NCBI RefSeq assembly: GCF_003473485.1
Contig: NC_053043.1
Location: 1,312,001-1,376,000 of the forward strand
Direction: 5' to 3'
Source of the DNA: Medicago truncatula
Lineage: Eukaryota; Streptophyta; Magnoliopsida; Fabales; Fabaceae
DNA length: 64,000 bases
The translations under genes and the position numbers were made by a program. This document shows, piece after piece, positions 1 to 11,477 of the stretch. How positions within the stretch are numbered: the first letter of the stretch is position 1; the number at the start of each line of letters is the position of its first letter. The notes below the pieces were generated by a model. It did not search any database. It had not been told where the DNA came from and worked only from the letters and a program-made list of their open reading frames with translations.

Positions 1-2655
1 TCGTTTCACAAAAGGCATCATGAGACCAAACAAAGCTCCATCAACGTGGATGTAGAACCTGTCCTGTGAAAACCCAGCTTCTTCAAGTTTTTGTATGACC
101 AGATCAAGATCATCCACAGCTCCTTTCACAGTTGTACCTGCAAAATTTCAGTTCTATGAGCCAGAACCAAAAGAATGAAGATGAGGGGAGGCATGGGACT
201 ATTGGATAGACAGTGTAGAGAAACTTACCTATGTTCACATTTATAATTGCTGGTTTGTCTTGGTGGCGAAGAAGTTTGGCCTTGAAATCATCACAATCAA
301 TCTCGCCAGAATTAAGAGTCTCAACCTTTTCACATTCCATTCTGTACATACGGGCAGCTTTAAAAATTGAATAATGTGACTCTCGTGAGGCATACAAAAT
401 CCCATCTGGTAATACCTCTCTCCTGCAAAAGTCATTTAAACCATATTTTAGGTTCTTTACAAACTTTTAAAATAATTAAGCAGATAAATTTAACTGAAAC
501 TAACCCAACTAAGATGCCGTGGAGATTGCCTTCTGTGCCACAGTTTGTTATATACCCCCAGTACTCATTTTTCTCCAGTTCCCACAATCTGGCAAACCAA
601 TCCAGAACACCAACTTCAAACTGCCGGGAGTGGACACCGTAATTGCTTTCAATGAAAGGATCTCCAAGGTTGTTTATGGAAAAGTGCTGAAGTTGAGAGA
701 GTGCGCCATAATCGAAATCCAAATTGTAGGGGTAGCCTGCAATAGATTTTTCATAAATTAAATGAGATGCTAGGCCGAATTAACTACAGAGATTAGTTGA
801 AGAAATGAGCTTCAACGGATACACAAACAACAACCAAGTCATATCTCAGCAAGTACATGGATCAAATGCCGCCATAATATTCTATAATATAGCATATCCC
901 TATCCAACTCATTAATTAATCTCTAGACCTTTCTCAATGGTTACACAAAATCCTAGTAAAATAAAGTTACTTCAAAAAATGGAAATGGAAATAAAAATCA
1001 TTTAAATGCACTGTTAGAGATTTGTTAAATGATAAGCTCCAATTCCAAAAATATATGCAAGATTACAATTTTTTTTAAATTCCCTCTTGTATATAGAACG
1101 ATCTTATGTGTCTTTTTGAATGTTTTTGTATTGTATAAATCTACTTTCTCACATGCACAACTTTCAAAGGGGTCTTTTTGTGAATCAAGGCAACATCCAC
1201 TGAAATTGTTATAGCGCCGACGCAGTTGCAAATTCATTCTGAACACAAGATAACATAATAAAACACTCAAGCGAAGTCTGGATGGAAAAAGGATTCAAAT
1301 GATTTTCTTGATGTCAGCATGGAAAATATCAAAACTATATTTACTTTTTTTCCCAAGTAAAATGAGGTGCTATTCACCTCCAGGATAAGCCATAATACTT
1401 GGTAATAAAAGAACAAATAATCTGATAGACTCCGGTTCATAGCCCATACGCTTGAGAAAGAATGAAAGAAACAAGATGATTTTATCAATAAGATCTTTCT
1501 TAGCTCTAGATCAATGACTAACCTGGTATCACTCCCCCTAAAACCAATTTCCAACCATACAATACACTACTTTACCCTGTCTTCCTAGCTCCTACATCTT
1601 AATATCCTATTTCTGACAGATTTTACAGAATTCTAATTAACAATGAAAACTGTAACTCCCTTTACGAACAGAAAGTAACCTGTTAGTTATCTAGAACTTA
1701 AGCTGTCATTTCCTGCAGACACAATTGAGCTTACTTCCTAATATGGGAATAAAGATTTGAAATAGAATGATCAAGGGAAATAAAGAACAAGAATGGAATA
1801 CTCCACCAAAATGGCTAAGGGTCCATTTACTGAAAAAATAATAAGAACTCCTCATGTCAAAATCTCCAAAATATAAAAATAAAAAAACAGGATTCTACAT
1901 GATGTTCATTCATTAAAAGCTTCTTAAGGGTACATGGTTAACCAAATCAAGTGAACCAAACCACTTTATAATTCGGTTTTGATAAACCAAACCAAACCGT
2001 TTGTCACAAACCTTCTTCAGGGCATTGCATTTGCTGTTAGTAGTGCAAATCAGGTTTGCACAATCCTATATTGCCTATGGTGTTGCAACTGTGTGATGCG
2101 TTGCTTGTTTGGTCTCTTTTGTGCAGGGATTTTTTTTTGAGGGCTTGTAATTGGCTCGTTAGAATGAACACGAATACTTAAGTTTTAATAAATATTTCCT
2201 ATGAGTAAACACTATTTTCTTCTATATCCAGAACTAGCACCTACAATACCCCCAGATACAACAATGACATACATGTAATGTAATCAACAAAGTAAAAGGA
2301 TCAAGAGAGCAAGCATTGTCAAACCTAAATGATACTTTGTCCTTTCAGTTAAGGATTTTCTGTATCTGGCCAGCACACTTGCCATATGAGCATCACGATC
2401 GCCGGTAATTTCATCATCTGCTTCTGGCTCCGTGACTTCTAGACACGTGGTGTGAATATTTCTTCCCAGAACTATTTCTCTTTTCTCTTTTCCTCCATTG
2501 ATTTTTGCCTCCTCCTTGCCAATGCCGTTGTCTGCAGCAACTACAGGAGGCACTGGATCTTTGATGATGGCTGACACATCAAAATCATCAGGCAATAGTT
2601 CGACTGCTCCATTAGTGCTCAAACCATTGACCAAAACATCAGCACTTCCAACCAT
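1..2655 (-). CDS. SDC: serine decarboxylase, PLP-dependent (3' part outside window)
   Basis: Makes ethanolamine from L-serine, the plant entry to choline and phosphatidylethanolamine synthesis; group II PLP decarboxylase related to histidine decarboxylase, probably cytosolic. Coding exons read on the minus strand are 2325-2655, 505-736, 229-422 and 1-137 (open), all with GT-AG junctions and matching phases. Exon 1 gives the variable N-terminus from [11 protein letters not shown] (ATG at 2655) to RTKYHLG. Exon 2 gives [16 protein letters not shown] and ENEYWGY-type text ending [10 protein letters not shown], the PLP-stacking His region. Exon 3 has [20 protein letters not shown], and exon 4 has [13 protein letters not shown] with the PLP-binding Asp. 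The PLP lysine is off the left edge. An upstream ATG at 2703 is in frame but lies across a probable UTR splice acceptor, so 2655 is preferred. Closely matches Arabidopsis SDC as I remember it. Confidence 0.95.
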
Positions 2656-3720
2656 TTTGTTATCCACAACAGAGGAACAGCTGACAAAAATTGGATTACA
2701 CAATTAAGGGTAAATCATAAAAAATGGGAACCAAATCCAATTTTGTTTAAAGATACTAATGAATCCCAAAACGTCAGCAAAAGGAAAATGTTTCACTTCC
2801 ACTATATATAGAGCCTGTTTGTAACAACTTTTTTCAAACAAAATAATCAATTATAAAAAATTTCATCCGTTTGTTACCTATTTTCAAAAAATCGATTTTT
2901 CTGAAAATCAATTTTTTTATACCTGACTTTATTTTTTAAAAAGTGATTTTCATTTTAATAAATAAACACAAAAACACTTATCTTTTTTTTTAACCCTCTA
3001 AATTATTGACTATCAAGGCCATAAAACCTAGCCATTTCTATTCATTGTGTTAAGAAGAACATGACATAAAAATGCATAAATGCAAGCAAGAACACATAAA
3101 AGGAAGTGAAACAATACATCACACAAAATCTACGTAAATCTCCTTTAAATTCATAATAACTGTAAGTATGTTCAAGTGCATCTTTGGTTCCACTTTTGGA
3201 GGAGATTTTGACATGTTTGATTACTCTGGATTAGAACTAGTTTTGCCTCTACTTGAAGCTAGAAATTGCAGCTTCTGATTCTATAATTGAAAGTAAAAAT
3301 TCGTAGCTTTTGATTATTGAATTGATTTTTACAGTCAAGTTTATTGTTCAACTTGTATGTTTGGTTCCACTGTAACAAAAACTGATTATGTTTGAATTGA
3401 TAATGTAAATCTGATTTAGGCAAATCTAAATAGAGTGTAAAAATGAATTATAGAATTAAAAGCTACAATTTATAGCTAGCATGCAAAATCAATTAGAATC
3501 AATTACATTCATATATTGTATCGAAACACAATAAATTCAATAAAAATGCATTAAAGTATATATAAAAATCAGATAAGCATAATGAAAATGCAGGAAGATG
3601 ATAGAGATCTGAAAGAAACTTACAGAAGAATGAGATTTGGAAGAGAACAGTGGCAAAAGACGCGGAAACAGTGATACAATGAAATGAAAATGGGGGCAAT
3701 CAGAGAGAGGGTTTCGGAAG
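2656..3720 (-). other. 5'UTR exons and 5'UTR intron of the serine decarboxylase gene
   Basis: A probable non-coding first exon lies about 3624-3720 (pyrimidine-rich on the minus strand) and ends at a GTAAGT donor at 3623. The matching acceptor is TTTTTGTCAG at 2681-2690, leaving 25 nt of UTR (2656-2680) before the ATG. The roughly 940 bp intron is AT-rich and holds degenerate repeat sequence (about 2810-2960 and 3180-3470) that I cannot classify. TSS is inferred only. Confidence 0.55.
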
Positions 3721-5417
3721 TTACATTTTTGTTTATTTATTTATACTACAACAACAGTTTCTATCCGTTAGATTCTCTCACGCGCTTCGAATCAACACCG
3801 TTGCCCCACATACACGTGATTCTTACGGACTCATTCCCAATTACCAATTGGTAGCAGCCACGTCCTTTATTACATTCAAATTTGTACCCAAATACTTTTT
3901 TATCCTCTCTCTCTCTATTAATTCAAGATTCTTTTTAATACTTATTGACAGATGATTTATGTCGACAAATTAGTTTCTTTTTGCTTATATTAAAAAAATG
4001 GATGGAGTATTTTTTTACGGGGACAAGGTCAAATGTATAATGTTTGAACACAAACACATTTGAAGATATATTTTTTTTAATAATGAAAAAGAAATTGATA
4101 GAAAATGATTTAATATTTTTTGAATAAATCTCTTTATGTCCCAAAACATTGCACATTTGGTCTTGTGATCATATAACATCCCTTCTCTTGTGATATCAAC
4201 AATTTTAATGATTGTTATGGAAGAGTAATACAAATTTTGTATGATTTATTGTTATAATTACTATTTAGTTAATGCCGATATATTTAATAATTGAATAATA
4301 GAATAAAACACTGATCTCTTCAAAAAAAAAAAAGAATAAAACACTGATGAAGTGTTTCTGTGAGCTTTTAATTCAGTTTGTAGGAAGATTACATAATATA
4401 CGTAGTGATCAGAGTTTGAACCATGTATATCTCATTTATTCACCTTAAAAAAAATTATAAATACTAGATTACTTGAAGCAAAAAAATGATAAAGATGAAA
4501 CGGTAAGTAGATAAAGACTAAGGGTTTTTTTATTATTATATTTTTATGTGAAAGAATTACTTTATCTGCAATATTAAATTGAAAATGTTTCTTTCAAAAA
4601 AAACAAAAATGTCCACAATGATTAATTTGTATACATTGACAAAAAATATTTTATATATTTATTTTATCAAATCAATTAGATATTTGTAGGGGTTTTTATG
4701 AACTAGAAATAAAAAATATGATATCATAATACGATTTGATTGGATGGACGTCAAAAATATTTAGATTATCGCATCATTAGTGAGTATAGAAATCAATCAC
4801 ATAAAAATGATATCATAGTGTGATTATTCAATTGTATTTGATTGTGATATTGTGTCCAAATAATATTATTATTTTTATAAAAACACTCTCAAGTATACGA
4901 AGGGTTCTCCTAGTAGTTACTAGGTTTGTTTTTTCCTATTCATTCACCAACTCATGTTAATCTTTCAATGATTTTTTGGTTACAATAATTTTTCAATGAT
5001 TTGAATCTACTACTAATATATATACTCTCCGATCTTAAATGTAATAAATAAAAATGATAAAATTGTTAATAAAATAAAGGCAAAATTAAACTATTACTAT
5101 TACTCTTTTTAATAGTGTTATTCCAAATATACTCTTGATTTTTTTTTTTAATATTCATATAGAATCTCTTTTCAACGAGATGAACGTGCGCATTCAATTT
5201 TTTCATATTTCCATTTCAGTTTCCAATTACAAGGCTTTTCCTCTCACCCAGTCTCCTTCCACAATCCAGTCTCTCTAGAGTCATTATGCCTCTGACGCCG
5301 TTTTCCCAAGCGGGGCCAAGTTAACCCACGTGACCTCATATCTCCAAGACTCCAACTAACCCAATGGGATTTTCCTATCCCTTTTAGACCCACCCCACAT
5401 AAACCTTTTTTTAAGCC
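3721..5417. other. AT-rich intergenic stretch, no gene seen
   Basis: No ORF with recognisable coding character. Contents are simple A/T runs, one A-tract micro-insertion at 4301-4348 (listed separately) and possibly the worn end of a Stowaway-like element near 5020. Short ORFs here look like chance. Confidence 0.5.
4301..4348 (+). repeat. A-tract micro-insertion with 15 bp target duplication
   Basis: GAATAAAACACTGAT occurs at 4301-4315 and again at 4334-4348. Between them lie 18 nt, CTCTTC followed by twelve A. It looks like an extremely short retroposition stump, or filler-DNA repair. Seen directly; mechanism inferred. Confidence 0.75.
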
Positions 5418-5420
5418 TAA

Positions 5421-6195
5421 GACCACCCCCAATTGAGTTATTGAAAGCCATTTTCAACTATTGAAACCATTGGAGAAGGGGGGGTTACTGAAAATGATGT
5501 GAATGAAAGAGATGATGAACCATTTCAACATGTTGAAAATCTGCACCGTATGCCACAAGTTGGACGCGAAGAGAGAAGATTTTATGGATAAAGTAGGGAC
5601 ACGTGGTGCTTCTTGATAGGCCTGCTTGAATTTTTATCTTCTTAATAATTTGGACTCAATTATTTCATTGCAAATTATTATTATTATTTTTTTTTACCAA
5701 AATTCGTGATTTTTTTCTCTACAAATAGAGACTTGGATCATTTGATTTGGACACAGAAAAAAAAACAAAAATTTTCCCTCTCTTAATCTTATTATTAGCA
5801 TTTCTTTTGAAGTTTTAGTCTTTGTTTAGTGAAATGTATCCCAATAATAATCAATTCAACACCCAAAATTCTTCTGAAATTTAATTGTATAATTTCATTA
5901 TTTTAAAACCCAAAATTCTTCTGATCCAAAAAAACTAGAAAATAAATAGTTAATTGTATTATTTTAATTTAATTATAATCGATAATTTTAGGTAATTATA
6001 TAAAAACAAAAATATAAAATTAAATAAGAATAAGAAATAAAAGGTGGTGGGGTAGGGTGTTGAATGAAAAAACCATTGGAGAAGTAAAAATTAAATGTGT
6101 GTTGGATTATGAGAGAGAAAATGATGTGGAGTGTTGGAAATTGAAAAAGTGGATGTTGAAAGATATTGAAAATTTGTAACTATTGCAACATGGTC
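5421..6195 (+). mobile_element. internally deleted PIF/Harbinger-type DNA transposon
   Basis: The flanks are TAA (5418-5420 and 6196-6198), the usual 3 bp target duplication of PIF/Harbinger. Termini are diverged inverted repeats beginning GACCA on both ends. Inside, a TATA-like leader is followed by an ATG at 5834 that reads MYPNNNQFNTQNSSEI and then stops at 5882-5884. This resembles the N-terminus of the Myb/trihelix-like accessory protein of plant Harbingers, so the element appears to be a deletion derivative with only the start of that gene left. The stretch ACCCAAAATTCTTCTGA and the stretch CCATTGGAGAAG each occur twice within it. No transposase is present. Confidence 0.55.
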
Positions 6196-6431
6196 TAACA
6201 ACCCTTTTTAGACACTTTCATGAAAGATAAGGACATGATCCAAGACATATATAAGAAGAATAACCATACCATCCAAATGAAACTGATGGTTAAATGGGAC
6301 TAATATAGAGATTCAGTTGATAATATACCAGCAATGGTTAAATATATAAATCAACTTGATAATTTAATATAGTTAAAGATTTTTTTTCCTTTAGTAAATC
6401 AGTTATATTCTACGCGTAATTATAGAGACCA

Positions 6432-6567
6432 ATCTCTCAAGTTTTTTTTTTTTTTTTGGTCAAGTAGCCTAGTGGCTAGAGCTCACACAATTTAATTGTG
6501 GAGAAGTGGAGTGTCCGGGGTTCGAACCCCAGCTCCTGCATATAATATGCAATATCTCTCAAGTTTT
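6432..6567 (-). mobile_element. tRNA-like SINE-type retroposon with 14 bp target duplication
   Basis: ATCTCTCAAGTTTT flanks the insert at 6432-6445 and 6554-6567. The insert (6446-6553) starts with a T-run, then carries a tRNA-like A box (TAGCCTAGTGG, about 6465-6475) and a perfect B box (GGTTCGAACCC, about 6519-6529), both reading on the plus strand. It ends TGCATATAATATGCAAT. The T-run is a poly(A) tail on the minus strand, so the retroposed RNA would be antisense to the Pol III boxes; strand is given for that RNA. It is not a functional tRNA: there is no acceptor stem or anticodon arm. Confidence 0.75.
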
Positions 6568-6781
6568 ATAAGACCTAAATGAATAGCAAACTCTTAAAAA
6601 TTCTAACGATGTTGGATGCTCAAATTTAAATTTATAATCACGATTTTAGTTCTTTAAAAAAAACATAACTATAGTTAAGTTAAAAAAAAACGTGTCATCA
6701 AAATATTCTTAATATCAACAATTTTTTTTTTTTGAAAGGATGGACAACTTATTTAAAAGCACCCACAAAATAATAGAATAC

Positions 6782-8172
6782 GGCTTAATTGGATTTTTGG
6801 TCCCCTAAGTAATTTGTTGTTTTCATTTTAGTCATATAACTCGTAAAATTAACATTTTGGTCCCTCTTGTTTTCTTTTGTTAGTCAAAAAGATCCTTAGC
6901 TGTTAACTTTAACTTTAAATATCTCAAGTAGAACACAAACAATTCATCATCATTCATAAAGAACCCAGAAAAACTCATCTTCTCATTCATTCACTGTACC
7001 AAAAAAAATCTATCTGCTCATCTTCACCAACACTAATTTATTCACTCCATCATCTCATTTTCACTTTCCACCTAAAAATCCAAGAAAAAAACCATTGATT
7101 TTTCTACAACAACTCATATGATTCCAGATCTGAAGCCAACAACATTTTTTTTTTATCAACCCTTATTTATTGATGAAAAGAAAAAAGAGGTCATGAATCC
7201 AAAGCCCTGCAACTCACTCTCGCGAACTCTTTGCAGAGGATTTCATTTTTCATTTTGCTTTAGTTTTATCTTTTAATTGCAAAGAGGATAAATACATGAT
7301 GATTGTTGTTGCAATTCGTTGGTATGTGTGTGATAAATAGAGGGGATAAAGAGGATTTTGACTAAAACAAAAACTACCCAATTTTCCGGCGCGGCTGACA
7401 ACTTTTCCGGCACGGTGGTCCGCCGGTGAAGTTACTATAATTATGAAATAAATATAGGACTTTTGTAGAGGTTATCATGGGGAACAAGATTGTCATTTTC
7501 GTTTCTCAAAAAGAGTTTCATGGTGGCCGAAATTTAGAGACAAAGTGGTGATTGGGGTATTTCAAATTCTCACCAATCTAAAAATAAGTTAATGGTTATT
7601 TAATAGGAAGAAGAGAGAAATTTAATGATGGTGGTGGGGTTGCCAAAGGAGTCCGGACGGAGAAGTAATGGTGGCTGGAAGTGGGTGGTGGTGGTGGTGT
7701 TTGAGGAGAGAAGAAGAGCTTTTGTGGCTGTTGTATACGTGAGTGTGAGAGAGAAAAAGAGTTTTTTCTATTTTGTTTTTGTTTTTTTGAAAATCAGAAA
7801 AATGGACACAAAAGGAAAATAATAGTAATAAAATTTATGTTTTATGTTGTTTTTTTTTATTTTTTATGAAGAAATTGGAAAAAAAAAAATTAAGTATTAA
7901 TGGTATACCATAAGATATAATGGACCTTCACGATCATCCAATCACTTTTTGATTAAAAAAGATCGAACAGTTAAATTTAAAAGAATTAATAAGGTCTATA
8001 GTGGACAAACATTGTTTGTGTTCCACTTTAGATATTTAAAGTTAAAATTAACAGCTAATGATCTTTTTGACTAACGAAACAAAACGAGAGGGACCAAAAT
8101 GTTGATTTTACGAGTTATGAGATTAAAATGAAAACAACAAATTACTTCGGGGACCTTGAGTCCAATTAAGCC
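6782..8172. mobile_element. 1.39 kb long-TIR element, probably Mutator-like, non-autonomous
   Basis: About 150 bp inverted repeats begin GGCTTAATTGGA at 6782 and end TCCAATTAAGCC at 8172. Arm text such as TTTTGGTCCC, GTAAAATTAACATTTTGGTCC and TCTTTTTGACTAAC is mirrored on the other side. The long TIR and GGCTTAATT terminus match the smaller element at 50232, which has a 9 bp duplication, so Mutator-like (MULE) is the likely class. No clean duplication is visible here. The roughly 1.1 kb core (about 6935-8010) includes GC-richer text at 7385-7430 and no transposase domain; it may be captured host sequence. The small ORF at 7625-7822 is not convincing. Confidence 0.65.
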
Positions 8173-8365
8173 AATAATTTAGTATTTTTAGTGGTTAAGA
8201 TTGTGTTGTAATCAGGAAAATATTTAAAAAAAGAAAAAGAAATGGAGAAAGGAAAAAGGAAAAATACTTAAACTCAAAAGTACCACTCGCAATGATAGCG
8301 CGTACAACTTGAATATTCCACTGTCCCACGCCGGTCTCTCAAATCCCTAATTTCTGAAATCACCA

Positions 8366-8374
8366 AAACCCTAA
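8366..8374 (+). promoter_or_regulatory. telo-box in the leader of the PHD gene
   Basis: AAACCCTAA, a motif common close to plant transcription starts of growth-related genes, lies 53 bp before the ATG. Function here is inferred. Confidence 0.4.
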
Positions 8375-8426
8375 AAATTCAATTTCCCAAATTCGAAGAT
8401 TCTACTTCACCGGAGTTTCGCCGGAG

Positions 8427-9689
8427 ATGGCGATTCTTGAACCGGAGAAACGAAAAGAGTCACAATCACAAAGCCCCGAGTCGTCGGAAAATCCTTCACA
8501 TTCCGATCCGCAGAAGAAAACTAGGGATTTGCCGAACTTAACAGAATGTCATGCTTGTGGCTTCAAGATTGATGTTTGCACCGGTAAGAACAAACTTCAA
8601 ACCCTTTATAGCGAATGGCGCGTAGTTCTTCTATGCAAAAAGTGTTTTTCTTGTGTTAAATCTTCCCAAATTTGTTCCTATTGCTTTTCTGAATCATCTT
8701 CCGATTCGCTTCGTTGCGTTAAATGTAAGCATTCTGTTCACAAAAATTGTTTCTTGAAGAACAAAAATGTTGCTCCTTGGTCATATTCTTGTGTGGGTTC
8801 TGAATTTTCTGTTTGTGTGGATTGTTGGGTTCCTAAGCATGTTGAAATTTCGAGAAGAAGAACAATAAGAAGTTTAAGAAAAGTGAAGAGTGGGGTGATT
8901 GTGAAAAAGGGCCGGGTTGATTTAGTGAAAGAGAGTTCTAGGGTTTTGAAAGGTGGAAATTTGACGAGGTCTATGGAGGATGTGGTTAAAGATGCCAAAC
9001 AGAAGGCGAAGAAGAAGGTTGAGGCGGCTGCTATGGCCAGACGCGTGGCATCAAAGAAAGCTGTGGCGGCTAGAAGGGCTGTTGAGTTGGCAAACAAAAC
9101 CTTGAATATAGCGGCAAACAGGGAAGAGGGCACTCTGAATCTGCCTTCCAAAATGGATCCTGTTAAAGTTGTTGGCTGTTCATGCTTGGCTTTTGACTTG
9201 TGTTTGAATAACTCGCCGATGATTTCAAAGAGTCGCTGCTTGTTGGATACAAATAACTTGGATGCTCCGAAGAGGTGGACTTTTAGTGTTGATTCATCAG
9301 GCAAGACATCAAACTCGAGGAGTGCCAGTGGTTCATTACGATCCTTGGATAGCGACTCTTCAACTGATCTAAGTTGTCCATGCATAGGAAGGTGTGACAT
9401 GATAACTAGCCCAAAAGATGGTGAATGCACTGCTGAATTGAAGGAAGGGGAGGGAAGTTGTTCTGATCGGCTGATAAACTTCAGTGGAGAAAATTCTGCA
9501 TTGCATGGGGAAGAGCGGTCAGATCGTTATTTCTTCAAGTATGTTAGGAGGAAGTCTGATCGTTATTTTTTCAAGTACAGTAGGAGGAGGTCAGATCGTT
9601 ATTTCTTCAAGTATAGTAGGAGGAAGTCAGATCGTTATTTCTTGAAGTATAGTAGGAGCAATTATTCAAAACCAAATCTCGATAGTTAG
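8427..9689 (+). CDS. PHD-like zinc-finger protein with C-terminal SDRYFFKY repeats, 420 aa
   Basis: An intronless gene for a plant-specific protein I do not recognise by name. Residues 1-35 are Ser/Glu-rich and look disordered. A Cys-rich region follows: C41-X2-C44, then C70, C73 and C76. Next comes a clean C4HC3 series at C83/C86, C97/C100, H105/C108 and C130/C133, which fits a PHD finger. A basic, Ala/Lys-rich predicted helix (about 183-225) follows. At the C-terminus a 12-residue unit, SDRYFFKYSRRK, is repeated four times (365-410, last copy partial). Start ATG at 8427 follows a CCGGAG leader and gives the full open frame; a nuclear, chromatin-related role is inferred from the finger and basic tracts only. 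The 230-residue antisense ORF is a shadow. Confidence 0.85.
   Translation: MAILEPEKRKESQSQSPESSENPSHSDPQKKTRDLPNLTECHACGFKIDVCTGKNKLQTLYSEWRVVLLCKKCFSCVKSSQICSYCFSESSSDSLRCVKCKHSVHKNCFLKNKNVAPWSYSCVGSEFSVCVDCWVPKHVEISRRRTIRSLRKVKSGVIVKKGRVDLVKESSRVLKGGNLTRSMEDVVKDAKQKAKKKVEAAAMARRVASKKAVAARRAVELANKTLNIAANREEGTLNLPSKMDPVKVVGCSCLAFDLCLNNSPMISKSRCLLDTNNLDAPKRWTFSVDSSGKTSNSRSASGSLRSLDSDSSTDLSCPCIGRCDMITSPKDGECTAELKEGEGSCSDRLINFSGENSALHGEERSDRYFFKYVRRKSDRYFFKYSRRRSDRYFFKYSRRKSDRYFLKYSRSNYSKPNLDS
9519..9656 (+). repeat. four tandem 36 bp coding repeats
   Basis: Units of 36 bp encode SDRYFF(L)KY(V/S)RRK/R. The copies differ at few positions, suggesting recent expansion by slippage or unequal crossing-over within the PHD gene. 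Confidence 0.85.
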
Positions 9690-10860
9690 CTTTGAGAGTC
9701 AGCATTTGACTGTTTGGATTCCACTCAATTGAGAACAATATCCAATGCTTCATGTTAGTCATGTGATGCTTCTTTATGTTAATCAGCTCGTCAAAGTTGT
9801 TATTTCAGAGAGCTGTTGTAAAATGGAATTGGTACATATAGTTTTCTCTTGTAATTGTCCGGAGTTAAAATTTGAAGCTGTTGTTATCCATATTGTTTGT
9901 TTTTATTTCTAACGTCCTATTTGCTCTTCTGCTTTTACGTTTAAACCTATGGGAAAATGAACAAAGGCCTAATAAAGAATTTAAGTTATGTAGACTGGAA
10001 AAGGAGTAATGACTAGAAAATGGTATCAGTAATTTCATCAATGAAATGATATGTTTTAGTAAAAAAATCATGTATTGAACAAAAGAAAGAATCTAGTTCA
10101 AATATCTACATCTATCTACATCTACATATAATCTCTTTTCATTTCTATTTTATCCTTGGCGGTTTTCATTCTCACATGTGCCTGCAACTTATCAGCAGTT
10201 TTTTTTTTATGACACCATGGCTATGATGATAAGAGGACCTGTGATGCTATTCATTCTATTTTATCCTAAACCAAACCAGAAGTGAATGGGCCGTGGTGAA
10301 TGTTTAGCAGACTAAACGAGAGTTTGGGGTGACAAATTCTAAACTTATGGTTATGGGGTTCTTACTTTTTTCAGTACAAAAGTCTCATAAAAAATAGGTA
10401 AATAGTTTACAGTTTTATATATTTTGCATGGTTTATGTATTTAGTTGTTCTACTACAAAATGGCTGATAGTTATGATAGTTATTATGTCTGCGCCTTCGT
10501 TCAAATAAAAGCTTAGTGAAACCATTAGTAGTTATCATTTGTGTCCCTCTCTCAAAATCCCACCACTCTCATCCTTTTGAGCACTTAAATTCTACACTGC
10601 ACGGTCATTGTCCTCTCCCAAAAAATTGTAATTATCTGTGAAACCTATCTTAAACACATTAACATGTAGTTTTGTACACCGAGACAAATTGTGAATTTGG
10701 AGAAACACGTTAACATGTAGTAAACTTATCTTAGATATGCTTTAAGTTCACATTGTGAGGTTCCAGTTGGAGAAAGAAACATACTTTACTTTGTTCAAAT
10801 CATTGAATGCAGAACTTTATCCCTAATAGTAATGCATTTCTGTATATGCTATATATAGTA
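9690..10860. other. 3'UTR of the PHD gene then featureless spacer
   Basis: The transcript probably ends around 9850-9920 (T/A-rich after the stop). From there to 10860 I see no gene, structured repeat or RNA. Confidence 0.4.
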
Positions 10861-10891
10861 TGAGTCGGGATCCGTTGACAACAATGTTACC

Positions 10892-11460
10892 GGATTCGTT
10901 GACACCAAATTTCAACGATATATTTTATTTAATCAAAGGCTATTATGTTTCTACTATATGTGTATTCTTCCTCTCAATAGCATTCAATTACCGCTTTTAA
11001 TTTTAATAACTGAATATCCCCTTCTTCAAAAATAATAATAATTGAAAATCCAATTCATCATAGGCATATACTATTTGTCCTTTTCTCTTTATTTTAGATT
11101 GGATCTGTGGGAAATTGAATGCTGAAATTATCAAATCACATGTCACCAAAATTATTATTATTCATTAACCCTAATTCAATAAAGTTTAATTGCTTCCAAT
11201 CTCTAACTTACAAAACTCAATTGATCAATGAACACAGACCGTTTGAGAAAGAAAATAAAAGATTCATGGGAGAATTGTGATATACAACACCCATATGAAA
11301 ATTCATAAAGAGACATTGAGGTTCAGAATAAAAAGAAACTAAGAAAGAGAGATAATAAGGTGCAAAAGATATATTTGGTGCAACATGGACTTTTAAGTGA
11401 ATAATTATTAACCTCTTGATTAAACCAAATTAATGAATGGGATTTGGTGTCAACGAATCC
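10892..11460. mobile_element. MITE-like element with GGATTCGTTGACACCAAAT ends
   Basis: A perfect 19 bp inverted repeat lies at 10892-10910 and 11442-11460, enclosing about 530 bp of AT-rich sequence without coding content. A second, imperfect copy of the terminal motif (GGATCCGTTGACA) sits just outside on the left at 10868. No clear target duplication, so the superfamily is unresolved. Confidence 0.5.
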
Positions 11461-11477
11461 GTTGACATCTAATGTGT

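Noticed and set aside
6459-6540. Possible tRNA gene (A and B boxes)
   Set aside because: No cloverleaf: missing acceptor and anticodon arms, and flanked by a 14 bp duplication, so a retroposon.
7625-7822. 65-residue Gly/Val-rich ORF inside the long-TIR element
   Set aside because: GGTGGT-repeat composition, no domain; may be part of captured sequence but not supportable as a gene.
8738-9430. 230-residue minus-strand ORF opposite the PHD gene
   Set aside because: Lies wholly inside the coding exon on the other strand, low-complexity Phe/Leu/Ser text, no domain; a shadow frame.
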